Shown: piece after piece, positions 17,450 to 26,788 of the stretch | Position numbering within the stretch: position 1 is the first letter of the stretch | Layout of the letters: each line of letters begins with the position of its first letter | Assembly (NCBI RefSeq): GCF_003610195.1 | Contig: NZ_RAPO01000005.1 | Span: 1 to 64,000 of the forward strand | Length of the DNA stretch: 64,000 nt | Direction: 5' to 3' | Source of the DNA: Halopiger aswanensis | GTDB taxonomy: Archaea > Halobacteriota > Halobacteria > Halobacteriales > Natrialbaceae | Position numbers and translations under genes: made by a program | The notes under the pieces: generated by a model | Told to the model about the DNA's origin: nothing | Seen by the model: only the letters and a program-made list of their open reading frames with translations | Databases searched by the model: none

Positions 17450-17989
17450 TTAGCTGCTAGCCTCGGCAGACTCTGTGTTCGGAGCGAGGAAGTCCCACTC
17501 GCGGATTGCAAACCCGACGATTTTGATGCGGCGCTGGAGATGCTCCCACTCACGAGCGATTTCACGCCGATGGTCTTCCTCGTCGGCGTCAAGGGCCTCA
17601 TCGGCGAGTGTTCCGCGAAGCTGATTCGGTGACTCGACATCGAACTCGTCCTCCCAGTCACGGATTTGTGCCTTCATATCGGCGAGTCGGTCCGTGAGTT
17701 CCTCGACAGTATGGCCGCTGTCCCGAAGGCGCATCGCCTCCTGCATTGCCTGCCGACGGTAATCGGGATAGTACGTGGTGTGGGTCCCGCTCTCGTCACG
17801 GTGGAGGATTCCGTCGTCGACGAGCCGTTCAAGGACGCGCTTGGTGGGCTCATGGGACCAGCCCGCCTCAGAAGCGATCCAGTTTGCCGTCCGTGGCTCC
17901 GACAGTTGCCGTGCGACCATTCGCACACGGTCTTCACCCGTGGTCTGGCGGTCCATCAGGCTCTCGGAATTCGATTCGTCTTCGGTCAT
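17450..17989 (-). CDS. Winged-helix regulator with coiled coil (DUF7342-like)
   Basis: A 179-residue protein. Residues 20-75 form a wHTH (RVRMVARQLSEPRTANWIAS, then EAGWSHEPTKRVLERLVDDG, with wing HRDESGTHTTYYPDYRRQ). A long helical region follows (EELTDRLADMKAQIRDWEDE). This is the arrangement I associate with haloarchaeal DUF7342 proteins. It probably represses its own promoter, where a TATA-like TTAATATAG lies just upstream at 18011-18020, and may be the antidote of the TumE-like product. Confidence 0.7.
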   Translation of the reverse strand: MTEDESNSESLMDRQTTGEDRVRMVARQLSEPRTANWIASEAGWSHEPTKRVLERLVDDGILHRDESGTHTTYYPDYRRQAMQEAMRLRDSGHTVEELTDRLADMKAQIRDWEDEFDVESPNQLRGTLADEALDADEEDHRREIAREWEHLQRRIKIVGFAIREWDFLAPNTESAEASS

Positions 17990-19258
17990 AGGCTACTGTT
18001 TGCGTCCTAGCTTAATATAGATTGAGACTGTTCGTTCTATATCGAATAGCTACTTCCGTCCATTCTATCGACACACACAGACTGAATCCGGTATGGTCGA
18101 TCCTTTGCGAGGCCGAGTTTCACGTCACGACGGTCCCCGACGGGGATGCTCCGCTGCCCGACGACCCAGTCTACGATTCGAACAGGTCGTACGTCGAGAA
18201 TAAGATGCGGATCAATCGCTATCGTGAGTCTAAATAGCCACAGATTCTGCATTGCTGCTATGATCTTGGTGCGACTGGTAGAAGAGCTATGAGCGTCTCA
18301 AGGGTGATGACAAAGCGTGCGCCGTAAACTGACTGAGAACTGTATCGAGTGCTCGAAGGAGAACTTACCGGCACAGGTCGTCAAACAGAAGGCTCGAGAG
18401 CTAGCAGTGATGTACTTCCTTCGAGAGCGAATTGATCTTCAGATCTTCAAGAAGGGTGTCACCGTCGATCGCGAGCGCGAAACTGACGATGACACCTGCA
18501 CGATACAAAAGGCGAATCCTGCACTCGAGCGAATGTTCTCATGGCAAGTAGACTCATACGTGACCTCCGCTGCTACCTGTCTCTCGATGGGTATCCGTAG
18601 ACCGGGCATCCGGACTCACGATCGGACTGGATTTACGATGATGGAGTAGAGACCGCGGAACCCGTGAGCGAAAAAATTCATGAGGTTACAAGAATCTTCT
18701 CCGATGCCTTCAGTCGAGCGTTTGTTCAGAGATTTTCCTCCGATTATATCGGAGACCTCGGCCACGTCGTCCCCAATGTTGTCTTCGTGAGGGTGAGTCC
18801 GGGACAGATAAGAGTTTATATATAAACTATTTTATCTAAACATTCTTTCCTTCGGAGAAATGGATGGGAATGCGCCCATAATTTTTTGTGATTATTTCAG
18901 GTCTAGCTTTTATTTCTCTTTGACCATATTCCCAATTTCCACCAGTGTTGTCTGAATTTATTTGGGCTTTTTCCGTTCTAGTTTATGCAATAACGTTTCA
19001 TGTTTCTACCGGTACGCTGGGCGACAAACTTTCGGTCGCGTACCAGTTCATCCACCAGAAACTCGCGAATACCGAGGCTAATCGTCGCCACCGCTGTTAG
19101 AACGTTTGGTCAAGTAGACACAGAAAATCCACCAGCAACGATAAGTGTTACAACTTGCTCTCGCTACTCAATCGAGGTATGGATCTTAGCTAAAGACGAA
19201 CCCCTTTTGATATTTTATCTGGGTAAAATATTTACATGTACATTGAATTTGGATAAGT
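17990..19258. other. Low-content stretch with doubtful short frames
   Basis: Nearly 1.3 kb without a convincing gene. From 18317 to 18649 a rightward frame of 110 codons starts RRKLTENCIECSKENLPAQV with one CxxC, which might be the remnant of a transposon or zinc-binding protein. Around 19004-19098 the leftward strand reads VATISLGIREFLVDELVRDR, another fragment-like piece ended by stops on both sides. The part from 18780 to 19260 is AT-rich and includes the promoter of the following lipoprotein gene. Confidence 0.4.
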
Positions 19259-19828
19259 ATGAGACGGCGTAAGTTCATTGTGGGTGTTGGTATTGCTTTC
19301 TCTCTCCCCGGCTGTCTTAATGAGAGATCGCCTTCCGAAACCTCTGATAACAATCATGATCCTACTGAGGACTCCGATGAGAGAGACGACAATACAGATA
19401 GCCAAACAGATGGTAACAACTCGTATACCTATGACGAATCAAGGCAAGATCCGATATTTATAGAGAATACAAAAGAGGAAGAAGTTATCGTAAAATTATC
19501 AGTTGAGCAGAAATCCGACGGAGAAACTCTTGTTGAGAATGTGTACTCTATCCCTCCAAAAACAGGAATTGAAATACCAAATATCGCCAAGGTAGAAAAC
19601 GAATACATAGTTACAGCTGAATATGACGAAAATGTCGATACATTTGACTGGTCTGTTTTGACGTGCGCACATGAAGACGGATCCGAGATAGGTGGAGAGA
19701 CCTCTCTTGGAGTAGAAATAGCTGACGATGATCTACATATTTATCATACCGATTGTGACATGGTAGGGGCAGGAGACAACCAAAATTTAACATATGAAAA
19801 CCATAAAGAATACATGAAAGAGGAATAG
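19259..19828 (+). CDS. Tat lipoprotein, AT-rich cargo gene
   Basis: A 189-residue protein with a compact signal (MRRRKFIVGVGIAFSLPGC) ending in a lipobox cysteine at residue 19. An acidic, Asn/Asp/Thr-rich linker (to about 60) leads to a beta-sandwich-like domain (VIVKLSVEQKSDGETLVENV). Two cysteines (VLTCAHED and HTDCDMVG) could bond. Haloarchaeal membrane-anchored lipoproteins of this layout are common but functionally undefined. The gene is much more AT-rich than the flanking chromosome, a sign of recent acquisition. Confidence 0.75.
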   Translation: MRRRKFIVGVGIAFSLPGCLNERSPSETSDNNHDPTEDSDERDDNTDSQTDGNNSYTYDESRQDPIFIENTKEEEVIVKLSVEQKSDGETLVENVYSIPPKTGIEIPNIAKVENEYIVTAEYDENVDTFDWSVLTCAHEDGSEIGGETSLGVEIADDDLHIYHTDCDMVGAGDNQNLTYENHKEYMKEE

Positions 19829-19951
19829 CAAGTAACAGCTGCTTCTCTATACTGTACGCTACTTTCATACCACATCTCTGGAATAACTCCCTGTAAGAAC
19901 GTGACGACTCGTACTTGAATACGGGATTAGTAAGCAGATTGTTTGACTGGC

Positions 19952-20056
19952 TCAAAGTTCGTTGATCGTTTCAGTGAACTGAGGACCGAAGCGGTAGAGG
20001 TCACCATTTTCCCAGACCCACCAACGTTCATCTCTTCTTTGTTGATGAGAACGACC
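19952..20056 (-). pseudogene. C-terminal gene fragment
   Basis: Leftward reading gives GRSHQQRRDERWWVWENGDL followed by YRFGPQFTETINEL and a stop, bounded upstream by a stop codon. The RWWVWENGDLYRFGP stretch looks like the genuine end of a protein, not random sequence, but no start or body remains. The parent family is not recognised. It supports decay of cargo DNA in this part of the element. Confidence 0.3.
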
Positions 20057-20096
20057 TTATAGGGTACTCGAAAACGAAATACAAAGAAAGAACTAC

Positions 20097-20968
20097 CTAG
20101 TCCTGATTAATCGCAATAACTAGCCCACCAGCCCTAACCTCAAGGCCTTCCTTACCCTCAATATCAATAGTGTCTATATCCTTCACAAGATCCTCAAATG
20201 CCGAAATACCGTTAATTGCGGCATCAGAAACAAGATCGTTCTCATCACTTAGTACATCAACTGCTCCTGCTGACACCGCCATCCAAATCCGTGCCCATTT
20301 TTGTAATTTTCCTAAGTCAACCCCAGTTGTGAGATCTGCGATTTCGACTGTTGAACTCCAAGTACTATCGACTATACCAAGCATATCTGATAGATCAGCC
20401 ATTGAATGGTCGGGAGTGCAGAAATAGTAGTCATACTCTAGTCTGTCCCCACCATCAGGTGGAGAAATATCAGAATTGCTAAAGTCAAACTCGAGCTCCA
20501 TCTTTGTTACTTGGGAGTGAGTGTTTGCAATCGCATCACTGTAGCTAAGCGTCATACCGTAATTATTTCCACCATCAGGCTCAGGTTCATCAAGTTCAGT
20601 CCAAACGTTACCGCCCATCGTATTATTCACGGAGCCCGTTGAATCATAGTTCTTGAAGGCCTTTTTGTACTCAATCGTACCGAATTCCGAAGAATAGGCG
20701 TTTGAGTACCAGGTGAAATCGTATCCCAACTGCAACGTAAACCCATCCGAGTCATTGTGCACTGCATACGGCAACCACGTTGCCGAGACATCTTCTCGAA
20801 TACTGCTTCTTGGATGCGTATAGTACTCGTCAGCAATCCAGAGACTATCGTTATCCGCGTCGTAGGGCCTGCAGCACCAGCCGCACTCGCTAAGAAAGTA
20901 CGATGGGTCTTGGATCCAGATTTGATAGATTGATTCTGCTTCGCATCGCCATTATTACTATTCGCCAT
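20097..20968 (-). pseudogene. Frameshifted exported protein gene
   Basis: Leftward from ATG at 20968 the frame reads MANSNNGDAKQNQSIKSGSK, then THRTFLASAAGAAGP, a Tat-like signal with HR in place of RR. At about 20865-20867 the reading must shift by one base: the other frame then gives PYDADNDSLWIADEYYTHPR and runs open to 20097 through about 255 residues. One extra G on the + strand in the GGG run (20865-20867) would restore a single gene of about 290 residues. The rest is acidic and beta-rich (LQLGYDFTWYSNAYSSEFGT) with no family I know. It may be a true pseudogene or a homopolymer sequencing error. Confidence 0.65.
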
Positions 20969-21070
20969 AGCGATCAGTAGTGTCTTCTGTAACTTTAAAT
21001 ATCTAACTGCTGGCAGATTTAAATAGGGGTAAATATTTTTGATTTCTATCTGATCCCATTTAAATATATA

Positions 21071-21358
21071 GTGAGGTCGAAGAAAAGACGTTCATATCTC
21101 CACATCGTTGCGATCTATGCTGCGACAGTCGTCGGTCTATTAGAGCAGGATATGACTATCCTTCTCGACGACCGAAACGCATGGATCTGGGTCGTCGTTG
21201 AAGACGTCTCCGGAATCAGTGAGGCCCGCTCGAAGGCGATCGCCCGCGAGTACGACGATCTCGAGGATCTGCGAGAAAGCGACCGCGAACGCCTCGAGTC
21301 AGTCCCGGATATCGGTGAGCAACGGGCCGACGCCGTTCTCGAGCGGGTTCGGGAGTAG
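21071..21358 (+). CDS. Helix-hairpin-helix protein
   Basis: The C-terminal 50 residues (VSGISEARSKAIAREYDDLE, then VPDIGEQRADAVLERVRE) contain two HhH motifs with GIS and GIG hairpins, the DNA-binding arrangement also found at the end of repair nucleases and RadA-type proteins. The start is uncertain: a GTG at 21071 gives 95 residues, while ATG at 21152 (MTILLDDRNAWIW) gives 68. TATA-like sequences lie both at 21022 and directly before the GTG, so the shorter form is plausible. It stands alone on the plus strand within cargo DNA. Confidence 0.65.
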   Translation: MRSKKRRSYLHIVAIYAATVVGLLEQDMTILLDDRNAWIWVVVEDVSGISEARSKAIAREYDDLEDLRESDRERLESVPDIGEQRADAVLERVRE

Positions 21359-21618
21359 CATACCCCGAAATCCGAAATACTCTCGGATTCGTGAGACGAC
21401 GTGCTGTACTGCGTAGACGTGTGATTTCGGTGTTGCTGGCCATCTCTCGGGTGTCTGGATTATCCAGCTACAGAGACGCTCGAGGTATATTCCGAGGACT
21501 AGGGACCAGTACCGACAGTCGGGCACGGCGATCGGACCATCTCGATCACAGAGAGAATCGCAAACACGTGCAGAGCACACGAGACAAGATCTGTATGGGT
21601 GATCTCAGTACTTTGAAT

Positions 21619-22482
21619 CTATTCTTCGCTAATCCGGCTCAGTGAAACATCTTCGGCTGGGAATCCCTCAACCAGATCGACCACGGTTTCATCAAGCGCA
21701 TACTCACCTTCCGCAACCCTCTCAAGCTGTGAATTGAACGCATCTTCATCAAGATCGTGTTCAGTCCATTCCGAGTGAGAGACGGCTGCTCGGAAGCTGC
21801 CGACTGTTTCTGGAATCGCCGGTACATCTTGGTAGGTAGTTGGGTAGCCTTCAAGCAGCGGCGCGTAACAGAACGGGATCGAGATTTCATGACTCTGGGT
21901 CGTAGTGCCGCTAATCAGACACCGACCCGGGTCTTCGGCAAACGAGCCCTCGAGTCGGTCCTCGTCCGAACGGTCGTGATAGTCCATTGTCTCCCCATTG
22001 TGAATATCGACGATGTTGCTCATCTCACCCGTACTCTCTGCAACGTCCGCGTTCGTCAGCCAGCAAGCGACTGCGAGTGCATCATCACCACTACTGGTGA
22101 TGGTGTAGTACTCAGATTCCCACGAACTGAACGTATCATACCTGAGGTAAACTGCAAACGCCGTCCGTGGACCAACATTTGGCTTTTCATCGATCTCAGG
22201 GCTGCTCACCTCCCTTCTTATATCCGAAGTGATCCCCCAGACGAATTCGCTGTTCCCCATCCGCTCGAATTCAACCGGAATGACCTCTATCGTTTCAGAT
22301 CCCGACTCAAATCGCACCTGAACACCTTCCTTTTGATCCGGGCCGTACACACCTTGTTCAAATTCGGTTTCTTCCCAACTATCTGCGATGACGAACTTGC
22401 CGTCATCTAATAGAGTCGGTGGTTCAAGCTCCGGGAACTCCATTTCAGCCACACCGTTATCCTCATTGGTATTATCAGTCAT
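21619..22482 (-). CDS. Hypothetical acidic protein
   Basis: A 287-residue soluble protein with strong acidic bias. Segments such as TIEVIPVEFERMGNSEFVWG and RTAFAVYLRYDTFSSWESEY suggest a beta-rich fold; the end (ALDETVVDLVEGFPAEDVSL) is helical. No signal peptide, membrane helix or known motif is visible. Two short genes (22492-22677 and this one) lie in tandem leftward, probably one unit of mobile-element cargo. Confidence 0.6.
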   Translation of the reverse strand: MTDNTNEDNGVAEMEFPELEPPTLLDDGKFVIADSWEETEFEQGVYGPDQKEGVQVRFESGSETIEVIPVEFERMGNSEFVWGITSDIRREVSSPEIDEKPNVGPRTAFAVYLRYDTFSSWESEYYTITSSGDDALAVACWLTNADVAESTGEMSNIVDIHNGETMDYHDRSDEDRLEGSFAEDPGRCLISGTTTQSHEISIPFCYAPLLEGYPTTYQDVPAIPETVGSFRAAVSHSEWTEHDLDEDAFNSQLERVAEGEYALDETVVDLVEGFPAEDVSLSRISEE

Positions 22483-22491
22483 AGTTTGCCG

Positions 22492-22677
22492 CTAGTCTGT
22501 TGAACACATAAATTGACCGACCCGATAGGTTGTAGTCCAGACCCATCGAATCACTAGATAGATTTCCGTCTCAGACTCATCTTCGTCATCCAATTTATCA
22601 AGTATCCAAGGCAGAACAATAGGTGCTATTTTTTCGCAACTATTCCAAATCATTTCCGCTAGATGGTAGTGTTCCAT
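22492..22677 (-). CDS. Small hypothetical protein upstream of the 287-residue gene
   Basis: A 61-residue frame (MEHYHLAEMIWNSCEKIAPI...) with amphipathic helices and an acidic middle (DKLDDEDESETE). It ends 9 bases before the start of the following gene, a spacing typical of co-translation. Short length makes it uncertain. Confidence 0.4.
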   Translation of the reverse strand: MEHYHLAEMIWNSCEKIAPIVLPWILDKLDDEDESETEIYLVIRWVWTTTYRVGQFMCSTD

Positions 22678-22810
22678 CTAGTTATAGTGTACTCACGAGT
22701 GATTCTCGTGGAGATGTAGACCGGACTAATCCAAAGATCGTGAGCGGCTCAAGTTGATGCTGATATTAGGAGCAGCGGGCCAATAACGTGCTTAAGCGGG
22801 TTCAAGACGA

Positions 22811-23356
22811 TTAGTCCAATTCCTCAATAGGTTCACGTATCTCGTCCTGTAGTATCTCTTTGACCTCCTCATAGCCATCTATCAGGCTCATACGTCGTTC
22901 GTGGTACATATCACCACCCCTCATTTCCACAGTCTCAAACGCCCACCCACTGATAGAACTATTCACCTCACCGAGTGTTTCAAAGAAGTCTAAAACAGTC
23001 TCGTGCTGCTCTTCAGAGAGGTAAATACTCGCTTCATCCATAGCAATTTCAAACTCTTCGATCAATTGATCTGCTTCTTCTATCTCTCCATTCTCGCCGA
23101 AACCGTCGTATGGGACTCTATCCAAAATCTCCACTAATCCCCTTTGGCATTCTTCCAACTCGGCGTGGAGATTCGTTAGCGCCTCTACTTTCCGTTCCAT
23201 AGAGAGTTCGGCCCGTAACCTCCGATCCTCCGCTTTGACCTCTGTTTGGGTACGGTAGTAGTTAATCAGACCACCAGAGATGTATCCAGCAAGAGTAAAT
23301 AATCCGCCGGCGAGGACGCCTAAAACGGTATCTGAGACAGGCATACGATCACTCAT
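22811..23356 (-). CDS. Membrane-anchored coiled-coil protein next to integrase
   Basis: Started at MSDRMPVSD, whose ATG overlaps the integrase stop by 8 bases (ATGAGTGA), the product has 181 residues. One N-terminal transmembrane helix (TVLGVLAGGLFTLAGYISGG) is followed by a long acidic coiled coil (AEDRRLRAELSMERKVEALT, then LHAELEECQRGLVEILDRV). Function unknown. Tight coupling to the recombinase suggests an element maintenance or superinfection role, which is only a guess. Confidence 0.65.
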   Translation of the reverse strand: MSDRMPVSDTVLGVLAGGLFTLAGYISGGLINYYRTQTEVKAEDRRLRAELSMERKVEALTNLHAELEECQRGLVEILDRVPYDGFGENGEIEEADQLIEEFEIAMDEASIYLSEEQHETVLDFFETLGEVNSSISGWAFETVEMRGGDMYHERRMSLIDGYEEVKEILQDEIREPIEELD

Positions 23357-24440
23357 TATCGAACACGGCTGTATTATCTTCGGCCAGCTCGCTCGCTTCG
23401 ATGTGCGAGTACATTTCCGAGGTCGTCTGCGGGTCGGCGTGGCGCAACGTCCGTTGTGCCGCGGCGGCCCCGCGTTCACGATAGAGTTTCTCGCCGACCC
23501 CACGGCGGGCTCCGTGCAACGTGAGATATTCATCGTCCTCGAGTCCAGGGACGTCGGCTTCCTCGGAGAGCCGTTTCAACAGCGTTCGCGCGCCGGAGGT
23601 GCTCATCGACGGCGGTTCGATACCGTGCTCGAGACAGAACCCCCACGGGTCGCCGTCCGGTTTGTCGTATCCAGCGTCCTCGATCGCCGAATACAGCGAC
23701 GGCGGGTGTCGGGAGGGAAAGACCGGCCACCCGTCGGCGGGCGGGTCGACGAGCGTCCGCAGGCGCTCGAGCGGTGCGACCGCCTGCTGCGGGAGGGCCG
23801 TTTCCTCGCGGTCTTGGCTTTTCCCAAGGACGGTCATCACGCCGGCCTCGAGATCGACGCTATGCCACCGCAGGCCGTTGCGGCGTTCGTCCCGGTAGTC
23901 GGCCAGGACTTCAGCCCCGCGGACGCCCGTGTACGCGAGTGTCGTAATCAGCGCCCGGTTGCGGACGGGCTCGAACGGGTTGGCCTCGGGGTCATCGATC
24001 GCCGCGCGGGCCTGCTCATCGACGTAGGACACGATCGCCCGGCGCTGCTCGGGCTGCCAGAACTGTTGATCGCCGCTGTTGGTCGTCTCGCTCGGGAGGA
24101 GTTTCTTCGCTTCGCGTTTCTCCGCGGGATTCTCTACGAGGTCGCCGACTTCGACGGCGCGGTTCAACAGCGCCGAGACATAGTTGTAGTACGTGCGCGC
24201 CGTCGAGGCGCTGATTGCATCGGCCCGGACCCGGCGTTTGAGGTGCGAGGCGTAGTTGCGCATCGTTCGCGTCGAGACGTCTTCGAGCGCCTGGACGTGG
24301 TCGGGCGTCCAGTCGATCCACTTGTCGAGACAGTACTCGAGATTCGACGCGTAGTTGCCGTCGCGTTCGGCGACGAACTCCTCGGCGGCGGTCTCGAGGG
24401 GTTTGCCTCCGGGTGACGGCCCGGAATTGCTGGATTCCAT
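23349..24440 (-). CDS. Tyrosine recombinase/integrase
   Basis: A 363-residue phage-type integrase. The N-terminal SAM-like domain covers about 15-110 and the catalytic domain about 130-355. The catalytic set is complete: Arg174 (YTGVRGAEV), Lys207 (LGKSQDREE), His309 and Arg312 (LHGARRG), His334 (LRHADPQTT) and Tyr344 (EMYSHIE). It should integrate and excise the element to its left. It is the rightmost gene of the foreign block and more GC-rich than the cargo. I found no tRNA or duplicated attachment core next to it, so the precise boundary is unknown. Confidence 0.92.
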   Translation of the reverse strand: MESSNSGPSPGGKPLETAAEEFVAERDGNYASNLEYCLDKWIDWTPDHVQALEDVSTRTMRNYASHLKRRVRADAISASTARTYYNYVSALLNRAVEVGDLVENPAEKREAKKLLPSETTNSGDQQFWQPEQRRAIVSYVDEQARAAIDDPEANPFEPVRNRALITTLAYTGVRGAEVLADYRDERRNGLRWHSVDLEAGVMTVLGKSQDREETALPQQAVAPLERLRTLVDPPADGWPVFPSRHPPSLYSAIEDAGYDKPDGDPWGFCLEHGIEPPSMSTSGARTLLKRLSEEADVPGLEDDEYLTLHGARRGVGEKLYRERGAAAAQRTLRHADPQTTSEMYSHIEASELAEDNTAVFDNE

Positions 24441-24856
24441 CGACGTAGCTTACCCAAGGGCGCCGACCCTCAAAATTCCACCGCACATTATTGGTCTAAT
24501 GTGCTGTGTACTGTTGGACTTGCTTTGATCGTAGTTGCAGGCTATGTGCATCCAGAAATCGAACGAATCGGGGTTTGAGAGTGTCGCAGTAAACTTCATA
24601 TAGCTATATCAACTGCGAGCCCACTAGTTTCAGAAATTCGGAGGATGGATTTCTACAAACCACCACATTAGGAACATATCCGATACAATGCTTCTCAGAC
24701 CCGTTGATACGCCCGGTGTTCATGTCCATCGTCCAAGAAAGGTGAACAGTCGATAGAGCCCCTCCGAAACACAGAAAGCCCGTTGAGGTTTCGACCGTCT
24801 TTACCGCCTTCGGGTCAAGGCCCTACGCTTTTAGACTAGTGGGTTGTGTGTTAACT
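24441..24856. other. Boundary stretch between element and chromosome
   Basis: 416 bases with no gene. The sequence turns AT-rich and carries a TATA-like CATATAGCTATATC around 24597-24610. One attachment site of the element is expected here or just beyond, but I could not recognise a tRNA end or a repeat shared with the left part of the window. Confidence 0.35.
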
Positions 24857-25213
24857 ATGGCCAATAATGGGGTGGCGGGCGCAAACGGGGAATCGCTTTC
24901 ACTTGACGCGATTTTGGATGCTCTCAGCCATCACCATCGACGCACGTTGTTCCGCTGGTTGCGTAATCAGCCAGACCAGCGTGCTAACGCAGAAGATGTG
25001 CTCAACCATCTCATCAACCAAGAACAGGAACGGATGGGAAAAGCACCCAACCCCAACCATATCGAAGTCACGCTCCATCACGTCCACGCGCCAAAGCTCA
25101 GTGGCCTAAGGCTCGTCACGTACGACGATGCAGCCGAGGAGTATCAATACCACACGAACGACCGACTGGAGAAATGGCTCGACCTTATTGATGCCGAACA
25201 CGAGTTAGAATAG
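24857..25213 (+). CDS. DUF7344 winged-helix protein
   Basis: A 118-residue protein from MANNGVAGANGES; a GTG at 24839 would add six residues. The core LDAILDALSHHHRRTLFRWL and the later HIEVTLHHVHAPKLSGLRLV plus the VTYDDAAEEYQYH wing match the DUF7344 family of ArsR-like haloarchaeal regulators. These are thought to bind DNA, but their targets are mostly unknown. No obvious ligand-binding cysteine is present. Confidence 0.8.
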   Translation: MANNGVAGANGESLSLDAILDALSHHHRRTLFRWLRNQPDQRANAEDVLNHLINQEQERMGKAPNPNHIEVTLHHVHAPKLSGLRLVTYDDAAEEYQYHTNDRLEKWLDLIDAEHELE

Positions 25214-25325
25214 TAATACCGGCGGATCCGCACGGACTACTCTCTCTGCTTCTCGGACCCCAGACCTGACTGCGCTTGCACTTGCACCCAATAGCCTCAA
25301 CTCACTTATCGAGGTACCGTCCGTG

Positions 25326-25625
25326 ATGAGCTACACTCACATCGAATCCGAGAACGACGACATCATTGATCACACGTTCGATAGCAAAACCCCGCCGAGT
25401 ATCGGTATCATCCATGTTATCTGTGCGCTTGAAAACATCAACCCGATGGACTTCCCTGATGAGGTCGAATCCCGCTTGCACGACCATATCGATCCCGAAG
25501 CACTGGATTCGATTGTAGCACACGATACTGCTGGCCCCATCGAAGTCCACTTCGATATTGAGGACTACCATGTATCCGTGACCGAGTCCAATCGAATCCG
25601 AGTCGTCCCACCCGGTAGTGGTTAG
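25326..25625 (+). CDS. HalOD1 output-domain protein
   Basis: A 99-residue protein. VICALENINPMDFPDEVESR, then DHIDPEALDSIVAHDTAGPI, and a beta end (VHFDIEDYHVSVTESNRIRV) give the HalOD1 pattern, a halobacterial output domain found alone or attached to response-regulator receivers. Here it is stand-alone. A GTG one codon upstream is possible. A paralogue lies at 26789-27034. Confidence 0.8.
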   Translation: MSYTHIESENDDIIDHTFDSKTPPSIGIIHVICALENINPMDFPDEVESRLHDHIDPEALDSIVAHDTAGPIEVHFDIEDYHVSVTESNRIRVVPPGSG

Positions 25626-25760
25626 AGGACATATCGCCAGCTATGGAGTGAGCAAGCTGTTCTTGCTCAGCCTCGTTATGATTAAGAGGATTGAAACGCA
25701 GTTGCCCAGTTAGTGCAGTTATACTTGGACTGTGAATTCGATACTCAGTACACGATCGAG

Positions 25761-25871
25761 ATGGACCGACATAATTCTGAAACAGGGAATACAGTGGTCC
25801 ATGCTGTCCAAGACGCAACGACGTACATCGCAGTCGGGGTCACCGCCCTTGGCGCAGCACTGTTCAGCTAA
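25761..25871 (+). CDS. Small hydrophobic microprotein
   Basis: A 36-residue frame, MDRHNSETGNTVVHAVQDAT followed by TYIAVGVTALGAALFS. It ends in a 15-residue hydrophobic segment able to insert in the membrane. Codon choice is chromosome-like, and short single-helix proteins of this kind are widespread near HalOD1 genes in haloarchaea, as far as I recall. Expression is unproven. Confidence 0.45.
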   Translation: MDRHNSETGNTVVHAVQDATTYIAVGVTALGAALFS

Positions 25872-25902
25872 CAGCGGCCACACTCCGTTTTCACCCACCG
25901 AG

Positions 25903-26040
25903 TCAGTACTCCGTAGCGATAGCGTTCGGGTCCTCGAGCCAGCCGTCGAGCATATTCAAGGCGTCCTCCGCAACGATTAGGTGGTCGTAGTCAGGCAGCT
26001 GAAACTGACCGACTGTCTCTTGCACCCCAATTTGTGAACT
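25903..26040 (-). pseudogene. C-terminal fragment of an unknown protein
   Basis: Leftward reading is open from a TGA and gives VQETVGQFQLPDYDHLIVAE followed by DALNMLDGWLEDPNAIATEY and a stop. The sequence looks like a genuine acidic haloarchaeal C-terminus but lacks a body. It is probably the stump of a deleted gene. The parent family is not recognised. Confidence 0.35.
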
Positions 26041-26158
26041 TCACGAATCCCTACTGCTTGATATTCATGGTGAGGACAAGCGGCTTGGAGTAATTCGAGA
26101 TGATGGTGTACTCACTGATATCTGCAATCAATAGCGGGGTATTTAAGGACCACATTTA

Positions 26159-26629
26159 ATGAAGGGAGAGGCGTTTTTCAGTGGCAATGTAGATTACACA
26201 CTGATGGGGCTCCCCGAGATAGATTCGGCTATTTTCTTTGGGTCGATTACAATGGTAACGTGGGGGATCTGGGTAGTTTTAGGTAACGCTGCGTCGGAGT
26301 CCATCGACCCAAGGACGGCCGCCGCGATCTCCTATCTTGTTGCGGGACCCCTTGCACTCGGATTCATCATCGTTTCAGACGCATCGCTAGCCATTACTGT
26401 GAGAGGAGGACTGCTCGCTGGCACGGCTGGATTGTTCACCGGAATCGGCCTGATTTCGATGTACGTCGGCCTCTCCGGAGGATCAACAACAATCGTCTCT
26501 ACGCTCGGTGCAATGTACTTCGTTATCGCAGCCATCATCGGTATGGTCGTCCTCGGAGACGAAGTGACGATAACTAGACTTGTCGGGATCGCGTTCGCAG
26601 TTATCGGGGTCGTACTAGTTACCCGATAG
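26159..26629 (+). CDS. EamA-type half-size transporter
   Basis: A 156-residue protein with five hydrophobic helices (from SAIFFGSITMVTWGIWVVLG to GIAFAVIGVVLVTR), equal to one half of a ten-helix EamA drug/metabolite transporter. The final helix pair (FVIAAIIGMVVLGDEVTITR) carries the typical EamA glutamate-containing loop. It presumably dimerises. The substrate is unknown. A start at MGLPEIDSA (26204) is the alternative and removes a hydrophilic leader. Confidence 0.75.
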   Translation: MKGEAFFSGNVDYTLMGLPEIDSAIFFGSITMVTWGIWVVLGNAASESIDPRTAAAISYLVAGPLALGFIIVSDASLAITVRGGLLAGTAGLFTGIGLISMYVGLSGGSTTIVSTLGAMYFVIAAIIGMVVLGDEVTITRLVGIAFAVIGVVLVTR

Positions 26630-26788
26630 ATCAGCCAACGTAATAATTAGGCAATGAATAGTACTACCGAAATATTCAGATAGACTACCTCTATTCAATT
26701 TCTGTAGGAGAGAGGTTCTATCTTAGCGCTCATTTCGATTAGTTGCCGATAATAGATGAGAACTCTTGGATTGAGGTCTGAAACCTCG

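Noticed and set aside
18317-18649. 110-codon plus-strand frame with one CxxC
   Set aside because: No family, no second metal pair, no clear promoter or neighbour; listed only within the gene-poor stretch.
23280-24416. Plus-strand open frame of 378 codons over the integrase
   Set aside because: The minus strand encodes a full tyrosine recombinase catalytic set; the antisense product is Arg/Val-rich and without recognisable domains.
24441-24856. tRNA gene or attachment core next to the integrase
   Set aside because: I looked for a cloverleaf end and for direct repeats shared with the left side of the window and saw none; the left boundary is outside the window.
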